7,750 bases of DNA, from contig CAXAVH010000116.1 in assembly GCA_963972105.1 (NCBI GenBank), forward strand, positions 1-7,750, read 5' to 3'. The position numbers and the translations under genes are program-made. Below the pieces are notes generated by a model. It saw only the letters and a program-made list of their open reading frames with translations, did no database searches and was not told the DNA's origin. Source of the DNA: NZQO01 sp002693605. Lineage in GTDB: Bacteria; Bacteroidota; Bacteroidia; Flavobacteriales; Flavobacteriaceae. The number at the start of each line of letters is the position of its first letter. The stretch's first letter is position 1. Of the stretch, positions 1 through 6,502 are shown one piece after another.

Positions 1-572
1 GACATATCTTTTAGGCTGGCCTTCACGATCATTTCGGAGGCGAACTCCATTCCCGTTGTCTTCAGTTCCATACGGTAAAAGGCATCTTTGCTAAAGCCGC
101 GCAGGCCGCAGTGAAAGTCACCAATTCGCGCGCTGAAGAACAGCCTTCCCAGGAAGGAGAGCACCGGGTTTCCCAAATATTTGTGCAAAAACGGCATCGC
201 GCCCTTTTTTATACCTCCCTTAAAACGGTTGCCCATAACCATATCGTGGCCGGCTCTCAGTTTTTCAACATACGGCATTAGGTTGCTGAAATCGTAACTG
301 TCATCGGCGTCGCCCATTATGATATATTTTCCTTCGGCAGCTGTAATCCCTCCAATAAGGGCGTTTCCGTAGCCTTTTTCCGCTACGGCCACTACTCGGG
401 CGCCGTGCGAGCGGGCAATATCTTGTGAGCCGTCGGTACTGCCATTGTCTGCAATGACCACTTCGCCGGCAATCTGCTCGCGCTCGAAAAAACGTTGGGC
501 CTTTTCAATACAAACCGCGAGCGTCTCGGCTTCATTCAAACAAGGCATGACTACAGACACTTCGGGTTTCAT
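1..572 (-). CDS. Family 2 glycosyltransferase, polyprenyl-phosphate-sugar synthase type (partial, C-terminus beyond the window)
   Basis: Only the first 190 codons are present; the reading frame runs off the left edge. The GT-A fold is clear: a VSVVMPCLNEAE nucleotide-binding start (residues 5-16), DNGSTDG (42-48), and a DAD metal/nucleotide-diphosphate motif (88-90) within MGDADDSYDF. GNRFKGGIKKG (114-124) follows, then a hydrophobic helix LGNPVLSFLGRLFF (133-146) and DFHCGLRGF (152-160). This pattern matches dolichol/undecaprenyl-phosphate glucose or mannose synthases, which move a sugar from a nucleotide donor to a polyprenyl phosphate at the cytoplasmic face. In this family the missing C-terminus often carries membrane helices, but that cannot be seen here. 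The ATG at 572 overlaps the stop of the upstream membrane protein by 4 nt (ATGA), so the two are probably translationally coupled. The sugar transferred cannot be told from sequence. The family call is secure; the polyprenyl-phosphate acceptor is inferred from similarity. Confidence 0.9.
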   Translation of the reverse strand, partial: MKPEVSVVMPCLNEAETLAVCIEKAQRFFEREQIAGEVVIADNGSTDGSQDIARSHGARVVAVAEKGYGNALIGGITAAEGKYIIMGDADDSYDFSNLMPYVEKLRAGHDMVMGNRFKGGIKKGAMPFLHKYLGNPVLSFLGRLFFSARIGDFHCGLRGFSKDAFYRMELKTTGMEFASEMIVKASLKDM

Positions 573-1855
573 ATACGGTTGGTTGTTTTTTTGAAAAATA
601 GGATAAGCAGTAAAAAACCTAAAAAGTAATTATAAAAAAGGTATCGCATAATGGAATGCGAAGCAATGCCCACGATAAAAGCGTTGGAAAGCAATAGGAG
701 CGATGCCAGGCTCATAAATGCCCAAGGAGTGCTAAACGACACAATTGTCTTCCAAAGGCTGTAGACGGCTACAAATAAAACAAAAATTAAGATGAATACC
801 CATTGAAACCCATGAACAATTCCCGACAAATATAGCGTGCCCCACTTTTTGAAGTTTTGCGGCACCAATGTCAAGAACATCTCCTTTGCAGCCAACTCTG
901 TCTGGATAAAATTTAAATGTGGAACTCCGTACTTTTTAATAAAGTACGTCTTGCCCTGGGCGTGCAGGTTTTGGTTGCAAATAACGGGAAAATACTCATG
1001 AAAGACCATGTATTTGTCCATCGCCCCGCCTGCCACCTCGCTACTCAACAAACCAAGGCTGTCTATGCGTGCATACGATTTCTCGAACAGCACCCGAGTA
1101 TCGGCATTGTGGAAGAGCGCTGCATCTCCTTCTTGCGATACGAAAAGGGGCAGCGTAACGGCGTTTACAAAAGTGTATGGGGTCTTTACAAAATAGCCGT
1201 GCGTCAGTGCATGGTAAGTGCTGTCCAAGAGCCCGGCAACGACGGGCAGAAGCAGCAAGGTCAATATTGCGGTTAGGTGTACTTTCCGGAAAATCTGGAA
1301 ACGGTTCTTCAGAAAGTATAAAAATACCAAAAGTATCGGGAATAGTACAAATTGTCCGCGAGTTAGGGTGAGTGCCAGAAATACGAATGAGAAGTGCCAT
1401 AATTTCCTTGGTTCATTTTTGAAGAGGAAGTCGCACGCGAACGAAAACGCCAATAGGTACAGTGCATAGGTTATCCCTTCGGAAGTGAGGTTGTTCGCAA
1501 CCTCGATAGGAGGAAAGAAGGGAAATATTAAGATGGCCACAAGAAATAGCCTCGCCACCACCGATAATGATAGCAATGCACTCAAATTTCTGTAAAGAAT
1601 ATAAATACCGAAAAATGAAAAAAGCGCCTGGATGAGCACGGCGACCATGTCGAAATATCTCCCAAATAGAAATTCGAGTCCCCGCAAAAAAAGCACATAG
1701 CCTGGAAACCGGGCGAAACTAGCGCGCAAATAGCTATAGGTATCGGGCGAATATAGCGGTGGCTGGCTTAGCACGAATAGGAGAATCAATAAAAATAGCG
1801 AGAGCAACAGCCAATTTTCGCGGTTCCTTTTAAAAAAAAATGGCAAATCACTCAA
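569..1855 (-). CDS. Multi-pass membrane protein, probable GT-C type glycosyltransferase
   Basis: A 428-residue hydrophobic protein with roughly ten predicted membrane segments, for example 15-30, 71-88, 97-115, 127-145, 155-180, 193-210, 349-368, 378-397 and 405-421. After the first helix an acidic motif SPDTYSYL (36-43) sits where GT-C enzymes carry the catalytic loop-1 aspartate. LTRGQ (163-167) and a C-terminal SHSIMRYLFYNY (399-410) recall the arginine-containing membrane segments of family 39-like enzymes. A hydrophilic, probably extracytoplasmic, stretch spans about 240-335. I do not recognise a named family, so GT-C is an inference from topology, the Asp motif and the neighbour. The downstream partner is a polyprenyl-phosphate-sugar synthase that would supply such an enzyme. 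The start is TTG at 1855: an in-frame TAA lies five codons upstream, and the next ATG (codon 70) falls after the first helix. It could instead be a polymerase or other envelope membrane protein. Confidence 0.72.
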   Translation of the reverse strand: MSDLPFFFKRNRENWLLLSLFLLILLFVLSQPPLYSPDTYSYLRASFARFPGYVLFLRGLEFLFGRYFDMVAVLIQALFSFFGIYILYRNLSALLSLSVVARLFLVAILIFPFFPPIEVANNLTSEGITYALYLLAFSFACDFLFKNEPRKLWHFSFVFLALTLTRGQFVLFPILLVFLYFLKNRFQIFRKVHLTAILTLLLLPVVAGLLDSTYHALTHGYFVKTPYTFVNAVTLPLFVSQEGDAALFHNADTRVLFEKSYARIDSLGLLSSEVAGGAMDKYMVFHEYFPVICNQNLHAQGKTYFIKKYGVPHLNFIQTELAAKEMFLTLVPQNFKKWGTLYLSGIVHGFQWVFILIFVLFVAVYSLWKTIVSFSTPWAFMSLASLLLLSNAFIVGIASHSIMRYLFYNYFLGFLLLILFFKKTTNRI

Positions 1856-1940
1856 TTTGTACCGGTTTTAAGCGTTGGGTAACACCCGCTAAAAGTAAAA
1901 ATAATTTTAGTTTTACATATTGTAACCAACCATCCTTTTT
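1856..1940. promoter_or_regulatory. AT-rich divergent intergenic spacer with candidate overlapping promoters
   Basis: This 85-nt gap separates the leftward membrane-protein gene (TTG start) from the rightward FemAB-like gene (GTG start), so it should hold both promoters. Leftward, TATTTTTA (1903-1896) differs from the Bacteroidota -7 consensus TAnnTTTG by one base and has a TTG (1929-1927) 23 nt upstream. Rightward, TAATTTTA (1902-1909) also has one mismatch, with a TTG (1875-1877) 24 nt upstream. The two -7 candidates overlap. Interleaved complementary hexamers lie at 1889-1894 (CTAAAA), 1895-1900 (GTAAAA), 1905-1910 (TTTTAG) and 1911-1916 (TTTTAC). A small imperfect dyad, AGCG to CGCT, spans 1871-1890. 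The promoter calls are by eye and tentative. Confidence 0.4.
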
Positions 1941-2930
1941 GTGAACGTACACACCGCACCCTACCGGGTAATTCGATACGAGAAATCCCTTAGCGGCCAA
2001 TGGGACAGTTTTGTGGCGACCGCGAAAAATGCCACCTTCCTGTTCAAGCGTCAATTTATGGAGTATCACGAAGAACGGTTTCCAGACTATTCGTTACTGG
2101 TGTATCGCGATGAAAAGCTGGTTGCGGTATTGCCCGCCCATGAGGAGGGTGAAGGCGTGTTTTCGCATTATGGGTTGACCTACGGCGGGTTGGTGCTTCC
2201 GAAGAAAATTAAGCTGAAGGAAGTAACGCTGATCTTTCACAAAATACTTGCGTTTCTGGAAGCGAACAGAAAAGAGGTGCTTCGCCTGAAGTTATTGCCG
2301 AGTATGTACCATTTGCTTCCTTCAGGGGAAATTCAATATTTGCTGCAACTGCTTGCCGCAGCGCGCACACGGGTAGAGGTGGCCACGGCCATCGACCTCC
2401 GTATACCCCTGAAAATACAATCCAACCGAATGGAAGGCGTTAAAAAGGGGCAGCATAATGGCCTTGTACTCGAAGAGGGACGAAACTTCCGGCCTTTTTG
2501 GGAAGAAATACTCGTTCCGAACCTCGCGCAGCGGCACGATGCGAAGCCGGTCCATTCGCTGGCGGAAATAGAATTGCTTGCCGAGCGATTTCCGAAGGAA
2601 ATTTTACAGTTTAACGTATGGCACGATGGGAAAATCGTTGGCGGCGCCACGATTTTTTCAACGCAACTGGTGGCCCACGTGCAGTATATTTCGGCCAATA
2701 AAGAGAAGCAGCAACTTGGTACGCTCGATTTCCTATTCCATTATTTGATAACCGAACGGTTTAGCACCAAGCGCTATTTTGACTTTGGCACGAGCAACGA
2801 ACAACAGGGGGCCAAGGTAAACGACGGCCTTCAATATTGGAAGGAATGCTTTGGCGCCAGAAGTTTGGTATACGAACAATACGAGGTAAAAACAGCGAAC
2901 CACAAGAACCTTAATTCAGTCTTTATATGA
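1941..2930 (+). CDS. FemAB-like GNAT-superfamily acyl/aminoacyltransferase
   Basis: A 329-residue soluble protein. The N-terminal half carries WDSFVATAKNATFLFKRQFM (21-40), LLVYRDEKLVAVLPAH (52-67) and a HYGLTYGGL segment (76-84). The C-terminal half carries VWHDGKIVGGATIF (226-239), VQYISANKE (247-255), LGTLDFLFHYLI (259-270) and YFDFGTSNEQQG (279-290). This two-lobed arrangement fits FemAB-like GNAT proteins often found in Bacteroidota polysaccharide clusters. Family members transfer acyl or aminoacyl groups to amino acceptors. A role in acylating the amino sugar made by the adjacent aminotransferase, or the finished glycan, is inference; the donor is unknown. The start is GTG at 1941: TAA closes the frame at 1923-1925 with no other plausible start between, and the N-terminal RYEKSLSGQWDSF is a natural beginning for the first lobe. 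It ends in an ATGA overlap with the aminotransferase, indicating coupling. It is the first gene of the three-gene operon. Confidence 0.82.
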   Translation: MNVHTAPYRVIRYEKSLSGQWDSFVATAKNATFLFKRQFMEYHEERFPDYSLLVYRDEKLVAVLPAHEEGEGVFSHYGLTYGGLVLPKKIKLKEVTLIFHKILAFLEANRKEVLRLKLLPSMYHLLPSGEIQYLLQLLAAARTRVEVATAIDLRIPLKIQSNRMEGVKKGQHNGLVLEEGRNFRPFWEEILVPNLAQRHDAKPVHSLAEIELLAERFPKEILQFNVWHDGKIVGGATIFSTQLVAHVQYISANKEKQQLGTLDFLFHYLITERFSTKRYFDFGTSNEQQGAKVNDGLQYWKECFGARSLVYEQYEVKTANHKNLNSVFI

Positions 2931-4027
2931 TTTCATTCTTAAACTTACATGGGATCAACGCGCGGTTCGAAAGTGAATTTCAGAAAAAATTCAGGGAATT
3001 TTTAGGCTCCGGACATTATATATTGGGAAACGAATTAACCCAGTTCGAAGCGGAATTCGCTACCTATTGCGGAACGAGGCATTGCGTTGGCGTGGCCAAC
3101 GGCCTTGAGGCCTTGCGCCTGATTCTGGAAGGTTATAAGGTGTTGGGAAAGCTGAAGGAAGGCGATGGTGTTTTGGTAGCTTCCAATACTTATATCGCCA
3201 CGATTTTAGCTATTAAGCAGGCAAGGTTGCGTCCCGTGCTGGTCGATGCCGACACCGCTACCTTCAATTTTGATATGGAGGCATTGAAACAAGCTATCAC
3301 GCCTAGCTGCAAAGTTATTATGCCCGTTCACCTATACGGTCAACTATCGCCTATGGCTTCGATTAAATCGATAGCCGCAGAGAATGGTCTTCTGGTTATA
3401 GAAGATGCCGCCCAGGCCCACGGCGCTAGTAACGCAACTGGTAAAAGAGCAGGCAACCTTGGCGATGCTGCAGGATTCAGCTTTTACCCTACCAAGAATC
3501 TGGGAGCCTTGGGCGATGGCGGCGCGGTTACCACAAACGACGATGCCTTGGCGGCTACGCTTAAAAAATTGCGTAATTACGGAACCACAACCAAATACGT
3601 GAATGAACTAAAAGGCTTCAATTCCAGGTTAGACGAGCTGCAGGCGGCCTTTCTGCGAATTAAGCTTCCGGGATTGGATGTAGACAACCAACAGCGACGG
3701 GCCATCGCCAAGCGATATTTAGATGAAATTGACAATAAAAAGGTTACCCTTCCTTACTATTCGGGAGGTAATGACCACGTCTTCCACTTGTTCGTATTGC
3801 GCATTGGGGAGCGGGAGAAATTTATGGAATACCTAACTACATCCGGCGTGGGCAATTTAATCCACTATCCCATTCCGCCGCACAAACAGGATGCCTTTCC
3901 AGAGCTTAACGCGCTGTCTTTTCCTGTTTCCGAAGCGTTGCACGACGAAGTGGTAAGCATCCCAATGAGCCCAATTTTAACCCCGGCCGAGGTAACCCAG
4001 GTAATTTCGGTTATAAATGCATATTAG
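2927..4027 (+). CDS. fdtB: DegT/DnrJ/EryC1/StrS-family sugar-nucleotide aminotransferase, FdtB/QdtB type
   Basis: A complete 366-residue PLP enzyme of normal family length. YCGTRHCVGVANGLEAL (47-63) is the cofactor-phosphate region. VIEDAAQAHGA (157-167) holds the Asp (D160) that contacts the PLP ring nitrogen. FSFYPTKNLGALGDGGA (184-200) holds the Schiff-base lysine K190 (codon 3494-3496). RNYGTTTKY (216-224) and FNSRLDELQAAFLRIKL (231-247) are further family blocks. These enzymes transaminate keto-sugar nucleotides with glutamate. A partial FdtA/QdtA-type 3,4-ketoisomerase begins at 7608, so the likely product is dTDP-3-amino-3,6-dideoxyhexose (Fuc3N or Qui3N). The symbol rests on that pairing, and QdtB or another 3-aminotransferase remains possible. 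The ATG at 2927 overlaps the upstream stop, and the MISFLNLHGINARF start is typical. The TAG stop is followed directly, in the same frame, by the TTG start of the flippase. Confidence 0.93.
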   Translation: MISFLNLHGINARFESEFQKKFREFLGSGHYILGNELTQFEAEFATYCGTRHCVGVANGLEALRLILEGYKVLGKLKEGDGVLVASNTYIATILAIKQARLRPVLVDADTATFNFDMEALKQAITPSCKVIMPVHLYGQLSPMASIKSIAAENGLLVIEDAAQAHGASNATGKRAGNLGDAAGFSFYPTKNLGALGDGGAVTTNDDALAATLKKLRNYGTTTKYVNELKGFNSRLDELQAAFLRIKLPGLDVDNQQRRAIAKRYLDEIDNKKVTLPYYSGGNDHVFHLFVLRIGEREKFMEYLTTSGVGNLIHYPIPPHKQDAFPELNALSFPVSEALHDEVVSIPMSPILTPAEVTQVISVINAY

Positions 4028-5320
4028 TTGAAGGTACCAAGATTTATTCGCGATAACCTGTTGCTCAAGATGACTTCGCTGAACGCGGGCGTTATTGCCG
4101 TTCGCTTGTTTATCTCTCTCTTTATACAGCGCATGCTGGCCGAGATGGTAGGCGAGGCGGGTATCTCAAAAATTGGGCAGTTGCGAAATTTGGTGCAGAT
4201 GCTAACCTCGTTGGCATCTGTAGGGATCTTTTCCGGGGTGGTCAAGTATGTTTCCGAATATAAGGAAGACAGCGCCCAACTTCAGAAATTGTTCTCTACC
4301 TCTTTTGTGTTCACCCTGTTTGGAAGCGTAATTTCTGGAGTTGTCTTGTTTCTGTGGGCCAATGGGCTTAGTGAGCGCCTCTTTACGACAACCGATTATG
4401 CCTATGTCATAAAATTGGTGGCCATTATCGTGCCGGCAGTGGCCATACTACGCGTGTTTACCGCCGTAGTGCACGGCTTGACACTGTACAAGAAATTCGC
4501 GAAGATCGATCTGTTTGGCTATTTGGCCAGTAGCGTGCTGTTGGTCTATTTTCTGTGGGAATACAATATCGATGGGGCGTTGGTGGCGATTGCCATTACG
4601 CCCGTGCTACAGCTCCTCACGCTGCTCGTTATCTTTTTTGGGACCTTGCGGGAATATATCCGCTTCCGGCAGCTTTCCTTCCGTACCCCGATGGCGAAAA
4701 GCCTCTTGGCCTTCTCGCTAATGTCGTTTTTCTCGACAGTCTTGCTCAATTATGTGGAAATAGACGTGCGGACCATGATTATCCATAAAATTACGGAGGA
4801 AGATGCGGGAATCTGGACCGCTATGACGAATATCTCAAAAAATTATATGGTATTTTCCACAGCTATTTTCAGTCTTTACGTTTTGCCGAAATTTGCGGGA
4901 ATCCATACCGAAAATGGCTTCAGGAAAGAACTTTGGAATATTTACAAGACGCTATTGCCACTCTTCGGCGTGGGGATGGTCGTGGTTTATTTTATGCGCG
5001 ATATCATTATACAGCTTATCTATCCCGATTTCACCGAAATGGCACCCTTGTTCAAATGGCAGTTGCTGGGCGATTTCATAAAGCTGGCCTCCCTGATCCT
5101 TGCACATCAATTTTTGGCGAAGAAAATGGTTCGGAATTTTATCGTTTCCGAGGTTGTCTCGCTGGGTCTGTTCTTTTTCCTGGCGCACTACCTGGCCGAT
5201 ATCTATGGCGTTGAAGGCGTGGTAATAGGCCACTTTCTTCGGTTTTTCATCTACTTTTTCGTGGTATTGCTCCTGGTGCTTAGGTATTTTAGGAATAAGC
5301 GCCGGGAGGTCCGGGCCTAG
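4028..5320 (+). CDS. wzx: Wzx-like O-antigen/polysaccharide flippase (MATE/MOP superfamily)
   Basis: A 430-residue integral membrane protein with about ten to twelve hydrophobic helices, for example around 17-38, 57-77, 90-110, 127-150, 162-178, 183-205, 225-243, 270-288, 308-323, 346-364, 372-391 and 396-419. The N-terminus, RDNLLLKMTSLNAGVIAVRL (8-27), followed by GEAGISKIGQLRNL (42-55) and SGVVKYVSEYKED (69-81), is the signature of Bacteroidota O-antigen translocases. These flip undecaprenyl-diphosphate-linked oligosaccharide to the periplasmic side. The start is TTG at 4028, immediately after the aminotransferase TAG and in the same frame. No earlier start is possible, and the first residues fit the family. 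It is the last gene of the operon and meets the convergent glycosyltransferase, sharing CTAG at 5317-5320. No room is left for a conventional terminator between them. The substrate cannot be predicted; it is presumably the amino-sugar-containing unit built here. Confidence 0.92.
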   Translation: MKVPRFIRDNLLLKMTSLNAGVIAVRLFISLFIQRMLAEMVGEAGISKIGQLRNLVQMLTSLASVGIFSGVVKYVSEYKEDSAQLQKLFSTSFVFTLFGSVISGVVLFLWANGLSERLFTTTDYAYVIKLVAIIVPAVAILRVFTAVVHGLTLYKKFAKIDLFGYLASSVLLVYFLWEYNIDGALVAIAITPVLQLLTLLVIFFGTLREYIRFRQLSFRTPMAKSLLAFSLMSFFSTVLLNYVEIDVRTMIIHKITEEDAGIWTAMTNISKNYMVFSTAIFSLYVLPKFAGIHTENGFRKELWNIYKTLLPLFGVGMVVVYFMRDIIIQLIYPDFTEMAPLFKWQLLGDFIKLASLILAHQFLAKKMVRNFIVSEVVSLGLFFFLAHYLADIYGVEGVVIGHFLRFFIYFFVVLLLVLRYFRNKRREVRA

Positions 5321-5323
5321 GCC
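5314..5323. other. 10-bp palindrome at the convergent gene ends, providing both stop codons
   Basis: The perfect palindrome GGCCTAGGCC spans 5314-5323. Its central CTAG (5317-5320) gives TAG to the plus-strand flippase (5318-5320) and TAG to the minus-strand glycosyltransferase (5319-5317). A short TTTT follows on the plus strand (5324-5327). A weak CCGG/CCGG stem with a 5-nt loop lies just upstream (5302-5305 with 5311-5314). A palindrome without a loop does not form a standard intrinsic terminator, so I do not call one. The overlap itself is certain. Confidence 0.6.
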
Positions 5324-6453
5324 TTTTGCCAAGTGTCAATATAGCGTTGCGCAATTTTTATATAATCGTGCTCCCGACGTACGAAGCGATTAGCGTTTTC
5401 GCCAATTGTCTTTAACTCATGGGGATTCTGTATATAGTGGCCCAACCGATTGGCCAATTCGGCGACATCTGGCACCGCGTTAATGGCTACCTTTTCATCA
5501 AGACCGTAAAATTCCCGGAAGTCCTTCCCGGCACCCGTAAATACCACCTTTCCCTTGGCCATCGCCTCGAGCGCGTTGTAGCCCTGGTCGTAGCTCAGCA
5601 CTTGGTCCAACAGTATGTGTGCGGTATTGTACTTTTCGATATATTCGGTATACGGCAAATTTTCGGCTAGTAGCACCTTCACTTTATTCGGAAATTTTTG
5701 CTGTATAATGTCTAGCGCCTCTTCAAAATACCAAATACCCTTGGTGTGGTAGTTCTGCCGGTTGATGCCCATAAAGATAACGATTGGACCATTTAACGAC
5801 AGCGGAACGAACTCCAGCAAACTTGTGTTTACGGGGTTGGGCAGTAATCCGAGGTATTTGGGGTGCTTCTGCAGCGGTAGGTGATAATCCATATCGGAGG
5901 CGATAACGCCATCCACCGCTTCAAAAACAGCCTCGTGCAGATCCTTATATTCCGAAGAGGTATATTTCAGTATAAATCTATAGTCTTCGGCGGGCACGGT
6001 TTTGTCCTTATACCCATTTAAGATAGAGTAGGCCATTGGGCCGTCCAGCGCATAGGTGACGCTCAGGTAGTCGGTACCGCAAGAGAGGAGGAATAATTTT
6101 TTGTTATGCTGCCGTAGAAATTCGAGCATTTTCTTTTCGTCATTGGGCGTAGCGCCCAGCGCACTTTCGTTGATGAGCTGTACTACATCGTACCCCTTCA
6201 ACCGTTCGGAATGCCGGAAAAACTGCCGCGTGAGCGAGCGCGAGGTAATATCGAGGTTGAAGAGCCTGTGCAAGCCTACTTTCAACTTTTTGCCCAGGCC
6301 TTCATCAAATTTGCGCGTAAGTTTTATATCGGCCGGATAGTCCTTGAAATAATCGCCCGTGGCAATGAGGGTCACCTCGTGCCCAAGTGCAAGCAGTCCC
6401 TCTTTCAGCGAATTGTGTAAGCGGCTGTATTCGCCCACCAAAAGAATCTTCAT
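5317..6453 (-). CDS. GT-B fold glycosyltransferase (family 4-like)
   Basis: A complete 378-residue protein with no membrane segment. The N-terminal Rossmann domain starts MKILLVGEYSRLHNSLKEGLL (1-21), where the G7 loop and the R11-L12-H13 stretch resemble acceptor and donor loop elements. GHEVTLIATGDYF (24-36), GYDVVQLINE (87-96) and LFLLSCGTDYLS (120-131) follow. The C-terminal domain has LGLLPNPVNTSLLEF (201-215), IVIFMGINRQNYHTKGI (224-240) and DQGYNALEAMAKGKVVFTG (289-307), the equivalent of the nucleotide-diphosphate-binding loop of retaining family 4 enzymes. Only the second Glu (E296) of the usual E-x7-E pair is present; the position eight residues earlier is Tyr. The protein probably transfers a sugar from a nucleotide donor to a lipid-linked intermediate in the cytoplasm; donor and linkage are unknown. 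It is inverted relative to both flanking genes and probably transcribed alone from 6485-6492. The ATG at 6453 begins a normal N-terminus. Confidence 0.88.
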   Translation of the reverse strand: MKILLVGEYSRLHNSLKEGLLALGHEVTLIATGDYFKDYPADIKLTRKFDEGLGKKLKVGLHRLFNLDITSRSLTRQFFRHSERLKGYDVVQLINESALGATPNDEKKMLEFLRQHNKKLFLLSCGTDYLSVTYALDGPMAYSILNGYKDKTVPAEDYRFILKYTSSEYKDLHEAVFEAVDGVIASDMDYHLPLQKHPKYLGLLPNPVNTSLLEFVPLSLNGPIVIFMGINRQNYHTKGIWYFEEALDIIQQKFPNKVKVLLAENLPYTEYIEKYNTAHILLDQVLSYDQGYNALEAMAKGKVVFTGAGKDFREFYGLDEKVAINAVPDVAELANRLGHYIQNPHELKTIGENANRFVRREHDYIKIAQRYIDTWQKA

Positions 6454-6461
6454 AATTGTGC

Positions 6462-6469
6462 TATCTTTG
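6462..6469 (+). promoter_or_regulatory. Candidate -7 promoter element for the 6503 glycosyltransferase
   Basis: TATCTTTG matches the Bacteroidota -7 consensus TAnnTTTG exactly and lies 33 nt before the ATG at 6503, giving an expected transcript start near 6476 and a leader of about 27 nt. No TTG occurs at the usual -33 spacing (about 17-23 nt upstream), which lowers confidence. It would drive the family 4 glycosyltransferase and, through overlap, the ketoisomerase gene. Confidence 0.55.
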
Positions 6470-6484
6470 GTCTGTTTCCAAAAT

Positions 6485-6492
6485 CAAAAATA
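6485..6492 (-). promoter_or_regulatory. Candidate -7 promoter element for the 6453 glycosyltransferase
   Basis: On the minus strand 6492-6485 reads TATTTTTG, an exact match to TAnnTTTG, placed 31 nt before the ATG at 6453. The expected transcript start is near 6479. No TTG is visible at the -33 position, which would fall inside the first codons of the divergent gene. The element faces the plus-strand -7 at 6462-6469, so the two promoters overlap. Confidence 0.5.
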
Positions 6493-6502
6493 CCATTTCT
6501 AA

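Noticed and set aside
917..1276. 119-residue plus-strand open frame inside the membrane-protein gene
   Set aside because: It lies wholly antisense to a well-supported hydrophobic protein, has no recognisable domain, and has no promoter or conserved start. It is a shadow frame.
1041..1400. 119-residue minus-strand open frame in a second frame of the membrane-protein gene
   Set aside because: Same-strand alternative frame with Cys/Arg-rich low-quality composition and no family signal; the overlapping gene explains the region.
2333..2698. 121-residue open frame antisense to the FemAB-like gene
   Set aside because: Ser/Arg/Cys-rich translation without any motif, fully inside a supported gene.
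4028..5320. Frameshift or pseudogene at the aminotransferase-flippase junction
   Set aside because: Both proteins begin and end where their families do, at full length, so the TAG is a genuine stop between two intact genes rather than a nonsense mutation in one.
5302..5327. Possible bidirectional intrinsic terminator at the convergent ends
   Set aside because: The 10-bp palindrome has no loop, and the neighbouring CCGG stem has only four pairs with no following T-tract of useful length.
4952..5332. 126-residue minus-strand open frame antisense to the flippase 3' end
   Set aside because: His/Gln/Lys-rich translation typical of an antisense membrane gene. It extends past the flippase stop but only into the 3' end of the next minus-strand gene, and has no domain.
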